From NCBI GenBank assembly GCA_021464415.1, contig CM038471.1, positions 30,663,234-30,727,233 on the forward strand: a DNA stretch of 64,000 bases, in the 5' to 3' direction. This document shows positions 21,856-33,062 of the stretch, one piece after another (position 1 is the stretch's first letter; each line of letters opens with the position of its first letter). Both the position numbers and the translations under genes were made by a program. Under the pieces are notes generated by a model that was not told where the DNA came from, did no database searches, and was given only the letters and a program-made list of their open reading frames with translations. The DNA is from Lonicera japonica. Its lineage: Eukaryota > Streptophyta > Magnoliopsida > Dipsacales > Caprifoliaceae.

Positions 21856-23660
21856 TGGTGATATACTTCAGTTCAACAACTGAAAAAAACTACCATGCTT
21901 TAAAGTTCATTGCACTGTCCCGTGTGAATTCCAATATTCAGCTGTATTCTCATTTTGCTATTGTTTTGATAACAATGCTATCTAAAATTATGAAATATTT
22001 AGTTTAGGAACAAATATTTAGCGGTTTATCATTTCTTTATACCTGTTTGTAGGTTTCTGTTTCATTTTCTTCTTTCTTGTGCTTTTGCTCATTTGTGAGA
22101 ACAATCTCAACCTACATATAGAGATTCTTATGATGGCAATATACTAATATACTATACATACGGAGATTCTTATCTTTCTGGTAAAAGACAAGAAGCATTT
22201 AAGTTGGGGTGTGGGTGTTATTTTTAGGCAAAAGATGCTTTGTTTGGGTAAATAACTCGTAAAAAATCTTGGACCTGTTCATGTGATGCGAGCATTGTTT
22301 TCTGAAAAATAACAAAAAAAGAAAAAAAACTGGTACAAGGCCTGTCGCCAGTGTTGAAGTGAAGAATAACACTCAACTCTTGACGAGGACTATTCATGCT
22401 AAGTGAAAGGCATCAACTTGGAAACAAAGTACCTTTGAAACCTTTATGAAATCTATTTGATCTAGAGAGCCAGCTTATAACATAAACATAGTAAAGAAAG
22501 TGCTCCTATCTTTAGGCTTCATTGGACACCGCAAAAATATGATTTGTATAAAATTGAAAATTTTCCCTTTTTTCATGATCTTCATGATTCTCTCCAACAT
22601 TGGGGGTGAACTTAATGGTTAAAACAGTTTTACCAACTTTGTAGTTTTATTTGTAGGATACTGCACACCGTGCTTTCCAGTTCTGCAAGCAATACAAACG
22701 CATAACGGATTCAAAGGCTGTGTGAGATCATCAGGATTCAGGAATCATCTGGCAAACCTTAATAAATATAGAGACCAGAGGGACCGGCCCGATCTAACGG
22801 CTCCAGAGACTTTGCATTTCTATCTCGATACATGACTTGAGCAGTTAAAGATTGCAACCGAACTCAGACTCTGGCAGGTCGGTCTAAAATTTCATGTGTT
22901 TATGTTTTAGGTGTATGAACATGGTAATATCTATCTATAGTTATGCATTTTGTAATATTGTTGCTCAGTCGTATTTATCAGTTATTCGTGGCCCTTGTTG
23001 TTTTCCTTAGGAAGCTTTTCGGTCAGTGGAAGATATATATGGATTGACATGCATGGTGAAGAAAATGCCAAAGGTATCCTTGTTGGCTGTTTACTATGCC
23101 AAGTTAACCGAAGTATTTTGGACGTCAGCTACTCATCTTTATCATGCCTATGGATGGTTCAAACTGTTCCAACTTCAAAAGAGTTTCAATAAGAACCTAA
23201 ATCAAAAGGACTTGCAATTAATAGCATCGTCAGTTCTCTTATCTGCGCTTTCAGTCCCCCCTTGTGACCACACACGTAGGGCATCTCATGTGGAACTTGA
23301 ATATGAGAAAGAGCACAATGCGAGGATGGCTAATCTAATAGGATTCAATCTTGAATCAAAGCTTGAGAGCAAAGAAATGGTATTATTAATCATTCATTGT
23401 GTATTTGTATTTGCTTTGCATTGTATTTATATATATTGTTTCTCTTTCTAATATTATTTGATTTCTTTTCCTCAGCTATCACGGTCGTCTCTTCTCGCCT
23501 AACTGGTAAGATTGAAGAACCTGTTTTATGCTGTGCAGTATTATTCTTTTTATACTTGAATTTTTATCCCATTTTTCATAGGATGATTGTGGTGCCCTCG
23601 TGCTATTTTGCTCTGAACTTTTTATAAGCTAATGTTACACTTCTTTCTAGGAGCTTAAAG

Positions 23661-23757
23661 TTTTTGTATGGGTGTGGCCGTGTGGGCTATAGTTATACAT
23701 ATGGATATTTTTTTGTATGGGTGTGGCCATGTGGGCTATAGTTATACATATAGATAT
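23661..23757. repeat. Tandem duplication, about 48 bp x 2
   Basis: Two consecutive copies of a unit containing TTTGTATGGGTGTGGCC and GGGCTATAGTTATACATA differ at a few bases. They lie in an intron of the eIF3a copy. Confidence 0.8.
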
Positions 23758-24618
23758 TTAACTACTGGATTCACCTTTTGAACTGTTTGTTATTTATCTT
23801 CATCTTTCAAGCGATACATGATTACCCTTGAACTGAAAAATTCCATGGTTGTCTCTGCCAAGAGGCAGCCCATGGCACCTATTGAACCAAAGCCTTAGCA
23901 ACCAGTTGGCAAGCTTAGACTATCTGATGCGCGACCCAAATGATTTATCTAGAAAATAAATAGATGAATATGTGATCGAATTGTGGCCGTCTGTTCTAGA
24001 TGCTAAAGAGCTTCATTGTTCACTTTACAGAAACTCAGATAATTTTACCTAGTCGTGTTTTTGTACAATTGTAAAAGGTATACAGTCCGACTCTGGTTGG
24101 TATATGGTCATTATTTATTTTTCCAACTATCATTTCAGATTAATTATTCTTGTTCTCCTTAGTTTTGGGATTCTCTAAACTATGAGAGCTTTTATTGATC
24201 AAATATCCATTTAATGGGGTCTGTTTCGACAAGAGTTGTACTGCAAGAGACAGTTTATGTCAACTCTATGATGCAGAACATTAAAGAAGAAGAAAATAAA
24301 ATAGAGAAGGGGAAGAAGAAGATGTCCACAAGCTATCGCACATATGCTTAATCCATACATAATTGAACTTTGAATAATAACTATGATTAGAACGTTTTCT
24401 ATAACCTGCTAAGAAAATCCTAATCTAATATAAAGTACCAAATACCCTTGTTAAGATAATTACCTAATCTAGTCCTAATTACCCTAAATAAAGATTTATA
24501 ATCCAAATTACTCTAGATGAGACAAATACTAAACATTTGTCCTTAAATATAAATACATCAAAATAAAATACAAATACACCAAGAGAGAGAACAAAATAAG
24601 TTCTCAGAATGCTTCACT

Positions 24619-25350
24619 CTATGAAGCATGGATTCTTCAGAAGGCTCACTGAGTCCAGTTGGGTGTAGGTGCGGCCCCGATTCATCCTGGGTTCGTCACT
24701 GATTTGCACCCATGAAGACTCGGAATTAATTAGTTATAGTTAATTTCCGATTTGGCAAGGATTCTTTAGGGATTCGTTTGGGACTCAGTAGGGATTCGAA
24801 AAGAGTCCAAATTCCCTATTTTTTTTTATTTACATTGACTATTTTTTTTGACACAAAAAAAAAGAGGAGTTTTAACTTTTAACATGTATATAATACGACA
24901 GTGGCCCCACAAAATCTTTCATGTTACTTTGAAATTCCAAAGCTTCTCACATACACTTTAGCTTCCAGACCAAACACCAAACACGATCCTTCCAAAGTCC
25001 AAACTCAAAAATGGCAAAGAGAAGCTCTCCAAACACGATTGATTCTTACTTAAAGTTTCATCCCCGTCAAATTTTTCTTACCACCATGAACCCTGGTTTT
25101 CTAGTCACCACTATGAAACCCTAATTTTCTTGTCATCACTATGGAAAACCTATTTCTTGTTACCAGTCATCAATATGGAACCCTAAATTTCCTTTTCCAT
25201 TGTGACATAGGTAATTCTCAAACTTGCAATCTAATTAATTTATATTATTATTAATACCCCCGCACTCGCACCCGCACCCGCATCCTCTTTTTTTTTTAAA
25301 TTTCTTGAATTACCACACTTGAATCCCACACCCGCATCCGTGCTTCATAG
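24619..25350. mobile_element. hAT-like MITE, copy 1 of the CTATGAAGCACGGA family
   Basis: The element starts CTATGAAGCATGGAT and ends ATCCGTGCTTCATAG. Its flanks are GCTTCACT and GCTTAACT, an 8-bp target duplication with one mismatch. It is 732 bp with no coding content. The right half contains C-rich words (CCCGCACCCGCAC). Confidence 0.75.
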
Positions 25351-25364
25351 GCTTAACTTGACTA

Positions 25365-25824
25365 CTATGAAGCACAGACACTCTCTTGGAGGCCACGTGT
25401 CTGGCCCGCCGACACTCTCTAACACTTGGATTTAATTATAGTCTCTAATACTTGATAATTGATTTAGATGGCTACTACTCCTATTGTTTCTTCACTGCAA
25501 CATCAACCGAGGATGAGGCAACTAAGCCACTTTTTATATTCCCCTTTTGTTTTCTATCATTCTAAGGAACAATTTAGTCTATGCATGCTTTTTGATGCTT
25601 TAATTATGGAATAATTTAGTGATAATGTTTTGAGTATTTGGGTTATTAATGCAGTCTAGTTTCATTTTATTGAATTCTTAAATATTTATAGTGTTTATTG
25701 CATATATATATAATTAATTAAGAACGTGTCCCCCCCCCCACGTGTCGTGTCCTACATTTTGGAAAAATTGCATGTCGCGTGTCGTGTCAAAATGCGTGTT
25801 GCGCATAGGGTTTATGCTTCATAC
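25365..25824. mobile_element. hAT-like MITE, copy 2 of the CTATGAAGCACGGA family
   Basis: It starts CTATGAAGCACAGACACTC and ends TTTATGCTTCATAC, with a perfect 8-bp duplication CTTGACTA on both sides (25357-25364 and 25825-25832). It is 460 bp. Its right part, around CGTGTCGTGTCCTACATTTT, is the inverted match of the left part of the element at 47358. It begins only 14 bp after the previous element ends. Confidence 0.8.
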
Positions 25825-26757
25825 CTTGACTAAGCCCAACTTATCATTAGCTTATATTGAAGATCTTGGAACTGTTTTGGGTTGGATTGTCTGACATGCC
25901 AGCGTCGTTAATCCTTCAAGCCAGGTTTAGGTAGGTATCTAACCTTACCAATCATGCCCAATTTGTAGTTAGAAACTCCAGCATTCATGTAGAATCTATA
26001 CTATTATATAAAGCGAAGGCGGATTGCTATTGTTTCGAGGCTTTGTCATACTTTTGATTTCCAATTTTGCCTCTGAAATCTTTTTTCATAAAAAAAATAT
26101 GATTCGGGCCCTCGCTACTATGCAATCCTCAAGCTTAACCATTTGGCCATTTATCATTTTGATAAAGCTTTTTTCTTCAAATTATATACATGTGAGTCAC
26201 ACACGCATTGCTTGTGTAGGGTAGTCTATTATGATTAGTAACTGTCCAGGTCTCCAATTTTACTTTTTTAGACAGAATGTAACCTGACATATTTGTTTGT
26301 ACACTAAATTGTCAATAGCATGCTGTGGAGTGTGGAGTATGTAATGCTAAAGACATAATGTGCTGTTTTCAAAGTCGTTTGATCTTGGTGTCCTTTTACA
26401 GGTTTCTAAAGATGTGATGACCTATGTAACTCAGGAAGTAAAAGATCTTTACAATCTTTTGGAGCATGAGTTTCTCCCTCTAGATCTCACATCAAAGGTT
26501 CAACCTTTGTTGATAAAGATTTCAAAAATGGGGAGCAAACTACTATCTCAATAAATCCCTGCACTTGAAAAAGCTAGCAACCTTAAGATTTGCTACGGCA
26601 CGTTTTGTCTTTGGTTCCGTAATTGAACATTACTATTACTGCAACTATTATAATCGTCATTATATACTAGAACGTGCGCCACACTATCTGTGTGCAAGTA
26701 CCAGTTAATCCTTGAGAGTTAAATTGCTTTGAAGTAAGGTGTTTGTGATTGATGAAA

Positions 26758-26807
26758 TGGTTAAGCTGCACGTTGTTTCAAGTAAAGGTCATCACGGGTT
26801 CAAATCC
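26758..26807 (+). repeat. tRNA-derived SINE or decayed tRNA remnant
   Basis: TGGTTAAGCTG matches the Pol III A box and GGTTCAAATCC, 28 bases after it, matches the B box. No proper cloverleaf forms around them, so a SINE head or degraded tRNA is more likely than a functional tRNA gene. Confidence 0.4.
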
Positions 26808-28383
26808 CCCTAAAACTCTTGATTTTTTTAGATTCGTATAATTTTGTAATTTCATATACATACCAAAAGTGCTCCTCTAGTCCTCTCACTTAACATATAT
26901 TTAGATTTAGATGAATAGATAATGAATATACTAGATTTCCAGTGCATAAGTTCTATTCTGTTTTGTATGTTTTCCTCCGCAGGTGTTAAAGGTGTACCAG
27001 TCGATGAAAATTGAGAGTTTATCTGAGATGATTCCTTTCTTTTGTTTTCCTGCTGTGGAGAAATTTCTGTGGATGCTGTCAGGCATAATTTCATTGCAAT
27101 TAAAGTTGACCATGTGAAGGGTGCTGTTGTATTTGGTGAGTCAATTAGTACACACAATCTACTTATTTTTCAGATTCTTTTTTCCCCACAAAAAAATTGT
27201 TTTCTGCTGCTGTCTGAACTCTGAACCAGCACAGAATCTTTTTGAAATTCTTGAATAGGCTGTAATAACTAGTAATGTTAGATTGCCTAATTTTCTAATT
27301 ATGCTGCTTTCTATTCTATATAGTGGGAAACTTTTATTGGGAGTTTCCTTTGATTTTAACATGGCGGCAGTTATATTATATGTGAGCCTTATGGCCTTCA
27401 TTTTCTGTTTTCAGGGTCTTGAATCAGATGGTTTGCAGAGCCGCCTCGGAGTTTTTGCTGATTCATTAAATGAAACAAGGATCCTGCCAAGAAATTATCA
27501 AAACTTGGCGAAGAAATGCTTCCAGCTTTAGCAGACACTAGGGATAAGGAACACTAGAGGCTTCTTGCTCGGAAATTAATTATTGAGAAACGCAAGGAAG
27601 AACAAGAGCGCCATCTTCTTGAAATGGTATGCCTGGTGTTACTATGGCTGGTCTAGGGATGCCAACAGTTTGGGTTTGGCCAAACCCGAACTCGTCTTGC
27701 TTATAAATAGTGCCAACCTGAACCAGACACAATTCCAGGAGGAAGTGATGAGCTGCTGGCGAGCAGAATACGAGAGTTTGAAAGTGAAACGAGAGGAGGA
27801 AATTAATCAAATCCTTAAGATGAGAGGAGAGGAGAGAAATTAAGAGGAAGATGTTGTACTATTTGAAGGTGGAAGACGAAAGGCTGAATGAACTGCGGTT
27901 AAAGGAGGAAGATCACAAGCTTGAGGGTAGACATTCTTGTTCATACAATTTTTCCGTTTGGCTATGATCTCAATGTTGACCTAAGTTTCCCCACTTGGAA
28001 TTAAACCTGACTTATATACACTAGAATTTCACTGTTTGGCTATGAACCCAACTTTTAAACTGAAATTTCATCATTTGGCTACAAAGGTTAGTTTTGAAGA
28101 CCCTGTTTTGTTGGGGTGAAAATATTTGATTTAGGTGGAGGTGAAATATTTATCAGCTCGAACAAAATGGGGCCTAGACAGCTGAAATTCTACATACGGA
28201 CACATCTAGTGGGTTTCTAATCCGCCCAACCCAAATGGGCCATGTTGCATACTAATGTATAGTAAATGGGGCGGTTATGGTGGTATGATTTAGTATAAAG
28301 TTTGACAATTAACCTCAAGGCAGTTTGTGTTGCGGTTAGGGTCCAAATAAATTTAGTCCGTTTTGCCCGACCTAACCCATGTA

Positions 28384-28596
28384 TTCCCTCTATCCCTTAT
28401 TCAGAGTTCATGTTTGACTTTTTTCACGTTTTTAAAAATGCACTAATTTCATCACAATAAAAAATTCAAGGTTTATATCAAAACTTGTTTCTTACATGCG
28501 TTTTGATACGTTGATTATTTTATTAAAAGGAAAGCGTACTTTTAATTTCAAACATCCCAAAAAGGATTAGTGAACCCTTAATTTGGTATGGATGGG
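28384..28596. mobile_element. Stowaway-like MITE
   Basis: The left end TTCCCTCTATCCCTTATTCA and right end TTAATTTGGTATGGATGGG are imperfect inverted copies of the Stowaway terminus. TA is present just outside both ends. It is 213 bp, in the last intron of the eIF3a copy. Confidence 0.65.
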
Positions 28597-29183
28597 TAGG
28601 GGGAGGAGACCGTGCGGGCTTTTCAAAATAAACCCACTTCGGTTGGGCTTGGGTTGGCACTATTTTAGCGAATCGGGTTTGGTATAGGCCCAATCCGTTG
28701 CCATCTCTGACCCGGCTTAAGAAAGAACTACATAGATAAGAGAAGCCCACAACGAATGTAAAGAAAAATGCTCCTCCTCCCAAAAGCTTTTCCATGCGTA
28801 AATAAATCTCAAAAACAAATATTGCAATTGGAAAACATGAATCGTGCTTATCTTGCATCCAGAGCGGTTTATTTATTTCCATTACATGCTCATTGTCATT
28901 ATGCAGAGGCGAAAAGATGAAAGAGAGGCCAAGGAAAGAGGCTATATTGGGTAAAGCAACAAAGAACCCTCCTACAAAAACATCCAATATCCCCGGGGGA
29001 TCTCTTCCGTCAGATCTTTCACCTGGGGGCACCTCTGGAGTGGCACCACCTGCTGGAAAGTACGTCCCACCCAAGTTTGGCCGGTCTGAAAGCTCGGTGC
29101 AGGTCCCATCTGCAGAATCCAACTGGTGGAGCAGTGGCAAACCAGATGATTGTGTGGCCCCTTCAAGTAGCAACAAGTGGTAA

Positions 29184-30188
29184 TGTAGGTAAATGGTAAA
29201 CCGGACAACGTGAACCTGATACTGTTGATGCGTATGCTGCGATTTTTCGAAAATTGTAGTCATTAAAATTCAATCCCTTTCAGATAGTTTTTGGGAATTT
29301 TGAGGGTGTAAAAGATTTTACTAGAGTTGTGTCTTTGCAATCTTTTGTTCACATATTGCTGATTTGCTGCTAAATGAAAATGTTGTTCATCGGAGTTTAT
29401 TCCAATTTATTGCTCCACTTTACTTAGATTTAAGCTTCCCCTCTGTAACAAATTTATATACAAACAAATGTAGTACCAGTCGGATATATAGAATTAGAGA
29501 AACATGGATAACATTTATGTGCTCGAATTTTTGTTCGTTCTCGAGTCCAAAATTTGTAGATTTACAATATTACACATGATAATTTTCAATCAAACAAAAG
29601 AAGAGAAATTTTGAATGGTAAAGACACTGCTAGAAGAACATCTAAGCCTATAGTACAGAGTTACAGAATGATCCAAATAATTTGGACAAGGCTATGAACA
29701 GAATTCGTTTAACAGAAGCTAAAGGTGCTTAACAAATATTTTTTTAACTAAATTTACGTGCTAACATGATAAATTTTAAGATAGGAATAGAGAAAAAAAC
29801 ATGTATCAATATTTTTAAGGCAAAAAATTATATTTGCCAGAGTTTTGTTACATGTTTTTTGTTACGTACCCTCAATTGTATTTCTCAAATTATAATATTC
29901 TTGTAGAATTGTTTCTAATTCAGGTTTAATTTATTTTTTAGAATACAATTTTATTTGCTTAATTGTTTTTTAATTTATATGTAATTATTATTAATTTAAT
30001 TTATACATTTATTAGTTGTTGCGTAATCACATGTACTATGACCGGATTTTGTGTAACACTGGTTATAATACGTAAGGAGGATTATTTGCAATGTGAGATT
30101 GGTATTGAAACAATGCATGCAAGATTGTAATTTGTTAAGGCAATTTGGATTGAAAGAATTTTTTTTTTGATGTTCAGCAACATATTAT
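29184..30188. other. AT-rich DNA downstream of the eIF3a copy
   Basis: The first 100-200 bases are probably the old eIF3a 3' UTR. Beyond that I see nothing recognisable. Confidence 0.4.
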
Positions 30189-30708
30189 TACAAGATGGGT
30201 AGGTCCTTTGGTTGGTAGATTCAAACTTAACTTTGATAGGTGTTCGAAAGGGAATCCAGGGGAGAGTGGTGGAGGAAGTATTCTCAGATCATGGAATGGG
30301 TCTGTTGTGTGGGCTCAAGCTAACTATTTTGGAGTTCAATCGAACATGGTCGCTGAAGCAAGGGCGCTTTTGCAGGGATTGCAGAGATGCATGGCAGCTA
30401 GAGTAGTAAGGCTTGATATTGAGGTAGACTCCTTAATTTTAATTCGGGTTTTGCAAAGAAAAGTCGAGGTCCCTTAAATTATTCTCTATGAATTCAGATT
30501 GATGATGAGCATCCTTGAGAAGATGGATCATGTGTTGATGCATATATTTAGAGAAAATAATAGTTGTGCGGATTTCTTAGCAAATTTAGGATGCTCATGT
30601 AAGAAGAAGGTGTCTTTTGAACGTGTTGAAAGTTTTCCAAAAAAGCCGAGAGGGATGCACATAATGGATAGGATGGGAGTCCTGAATATGAGAGTTCGAA
30701 AATTGTAA
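30189..30708 (+). pseudogene. RNase H-like (RVT_3) fragment
   Basis: The two open pieces, 30208-30478 and then 30479-30708 in the same frame, form one RNase H type-1 domain of the kind found in plant LINE elements and in 'putative ribonuclease H' genes. The four acidic positions are visible: NFD near the start, AEA in the middle, the Asp of IEVDS, and the Asp of CADFLANLG near the end. The glycine that usually follows the first Asp is Arg here. A TAA after KVEVP splits the domain. No reverse transcriptase lies upstream, so it is a dead fragment, probably from a LINE. Confidence 0.7.
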
Positions 30709-31702
30709 GTATGCTGAGAATTGAAATAAAAAAAATAAAAATTCTTTTGAGATTAAAAAAAACAAACTAATTTATCAAACACCTTTATTTAGTTGGGTAC
30801 GTACCTCTCTGACACAATTGATGGGTTAGATTTTTATTCACATCCACAAAGAATAAAGCTTTTAAATTAAATTGTAACTCGTTGATATTCTTCTTATCCT
30901 TTTAATAAGAAAATTCAAAATTTGATTTATGTGAATATGATTATCAAAATTATTATTATGTTCACCTATGTAGTAATTGTGTACACCCTCTCTAAAGGTG
31001 GTTTAGACATAATATAGCAAATTAGGGTTTAACCAGTTTAGTGAAGATTTTTTCTCTGTCTGACTTCATTTCATAACTTAGAGATCAGCCCAAAAACTAG
31101 AGATTGGCCCAATTTGTGGTAGATAATATATTCTAGATATAGTGTAATATTTTTAAATACTTATTTTATATTCTCCACTAATAAATTACTTACATTTGTT
31201 GAAATTATTGCCTTTTGTTATCATTATATAAACGTCAAAACATATCATTTTCAGATAGAATAATTGTAAAATAAAATCTAAAGAATAATTTACTTGAATA
31301 ATGAAAAACCAACCATATGTCTTATATGGTTAAGTGTTTTTAATGAAATAGAAAAGATGCATGTTGAAGATTGAAGCTCCATCAAATATATTTTTACTAA
31401 CCTACCTTTAAGAAATAGGCAGGTATAATATCTTCTACAATTATGATGATAGTTAAGAAATTGGATATGAATTTAATCCAACTAATGCAAAAGAAAAAAG
31501 AATATCCTTAATTGGTATTAACATTTGTGGCTCATTGGATTGGATTGATTTTATCGATAATAAAATATATACACCCAAACTTAAATATTCCTTATTCTCT
31601 ACTACCATTACTCCCTTTCTTACCAAAAATATTAACAAAATTTAAAAATATCATAACTTTAAAAATCAAATATTAATAAAATTTATAAATTTGGAACCTT
31701 CT
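30709..31702. other. AT-rich DNA, left flank of a solo LTR
   Basis: Nothing coding is seen. The last part (about 31620-31697, CATAACTTTAAAAATC then TTTGGAACC) is the left half of the MITE core block that resumes after the LTR at 33063. Confidence 0.4.
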
Positions 31703-33062
31703 TGTTGACCTTAAAGGTTATTAATCTTATTTTGATAATAACAATAAGTCAATCATGTGTAATTTAACTTGTTTATTAGATGAATTTAGCTTAAACCTTT
31801 AAACAAGCTTTATTGATCCTATAAAGATTTTCAAGCATGGGATCCATTTAAACAAGAATTCCTCGATATTGCCATCATGGATTAAGATACTTGTTTGCTC
31901 ATTCAAGTGAAGAACATAAGAGTAATGCATAGAAACGTTCGAACACTTGAAGACTTGTTAAAACCGCAGATTGAGTGAATGTTTAGCGCATATGTAAAGT
32001 TTCTTGCTTGATCAATATCAAATAGCTCAAGAATGTTTATGCATCATTCATTGATTTAAAACATCATTCAAATCAAGTTTTAAATGAACTCCATTGCAAA
32101 AACAACTTTCTTACAAATCACTTTTCTAAATAATTCAAAACTAATTCATACAGTTGTTTTAATGTTCAAAACCAATTCTAACATGCTTAAAATTATCTCT
32201 AGAACACTCTATAAACTTTTGGTTGATTTGTGACTTGAGTGTTCATTGAAGGGCAGAATCATGTAGTCGACGATATGGGTTTATAGTGAATCAACTGCAT
32301 CATGTAATCAACTTCATGGTTACCAAGGCATTCGACTACACTGCTAAAAACTAGTCGCTAGGAAGTTAGTAAATATCTTATTTTGGCCCATAACTCTACA
32401 AAATAGCTTCAAACGACCATATTATTTAAGGGGCTATTTATTAGAGGTCTTAGAGATATTTTAACACTCTTGAATCACCATACAAACTCATTATTCATTT
32501 ATTCACAATATTCAAGAATTCAAATCTTTGTATTGATTGTATCATTCATCTTTGAGTTAAAATTATTGATCAATCTTAATAACTCTAAAGTGAGCTTCAT
32601 TTGTTATCTTCAAAACATTTGAGAGTTATTGTATATTGGTGTGTATTGCCTAACAAATTTTATTTATTCGCTTGTGAGTGGTTTTCTCATAGTTTATCAA
32701 GAGTGAATCTTGTGAGTGTACTGAGAAGAATTACACTTATATTGAGATTTGATTTTTTACTCTAAGAAAATTATTTAGTAGAACTTAGAAAATTATTTAG
32801 TAGAACTTCTCGGGAAAACTACTTGGGCACAGACGTATGGACTAAACAGCCGAACTACGTGAGCAAAACGTCTTGATTTCTTGTGATTCCATCTTTTTAA
32901 ACTCAATCGCTTTAGTTATCATTGTGGTTTGTTTTTGAGTTTATATTGCATTGACATATTATTAAATATTTATTGACTAAATATTTATCTAAATATTTTT
33001 TTAATTAGACATTATTTCAAAAATCCTATTCACCCCCCTTTACGGTTATTATTCGACCAACA
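31703..33062 (+). mobile_element. Copia-type solo LTR 1
   Basis: It starts TGTTGACC and ends GACCAACA. The flanks are CTTCT (31698-31702) and CTACT (33063-33067), a 5-bp duplication with one mismatch. The 3' end ATTCACCCCCCTTTACGG is typical of SIRE/Maximus-like Copia LTRs. No internal domain, primer site or second LTR adjoins it, so it is a solo LTR of 1360 bp. The same family occurs inverted at 58018-59385. Confidence 0.8.

Larger units (their letters stand above)
12978..21860 (+). mobile_element. CACTA (En/Spm) transposon, 8.9 kb
   Basis: The left end starts TACTACACCAG and the right end, read inverted, starts CACCACAAACAG; each differs from a canonical CACTA start by one base. ATA is present immediately outside both ends (12975-12977 and 21861-21863), the 3-bp duplication expected of this superfamily. 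Subterminal arrays of the CCTAAGTACTTACTTAGG type palindrome with GTCTCCT/AGGAGAC words occupy about 12990-13395, 14136-14275 and 21605-21855. The element contains one intact gene (transcript about 16810 to beyond 21403), an antisense NRPE1 fragment and a nested insertion. I find no plant CACTA DDE transposase (TNP2/TnpD type), so on this evidence it is non-autonomous. It sits in an intron of the eIF3a copy, in the same orientation. Confidence 0.85.
22657..29183 (+). pseudogene. TIF3A1: eIF3a pseudogene, 3' part
   Basis: The eIF3a copy resumes here with exons at about 22657-22877, 23011-23379, 23476-23505, 26402-26601, 26983-27135, 27415-27626, 27743-27925 and 28907-29183. Most have sound GT and AG borders. 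The peptide blocks are collinear with plant eIF3a: [108 protein letters not shown] and a C terminus with GKYVPPKFGR. The second exon (123 codons) is fully open, but the others are damaged. There is a lost base and a 7-base duplication before NHLANL, a TGA at 22833-22835 that replaces an arginine codon, a TAA in the 30-base exon, a missing base after PAVEK, and stops in the 27.5 and 27.8 kb exons. Most of the long charged coiled-coil region is missing. Two hAT-like elements lie in the intron before 26402. Confidence 0.85.

Noticed and set aside
25995..26700. Helitron 5' end (TCTATACTATTATATAAAGC)
   Set aside because: The start resembles plant Helitrons, but I found no convincing 3' hairpin with CTRR, and the interval contains a collinear eIF3a exon.
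28523..29263. 246-aa minus-strand open frame
   Set aside because: It lies opposite the last eIF3a exon and the Stowaway element and shows no family features; it is a shadow.
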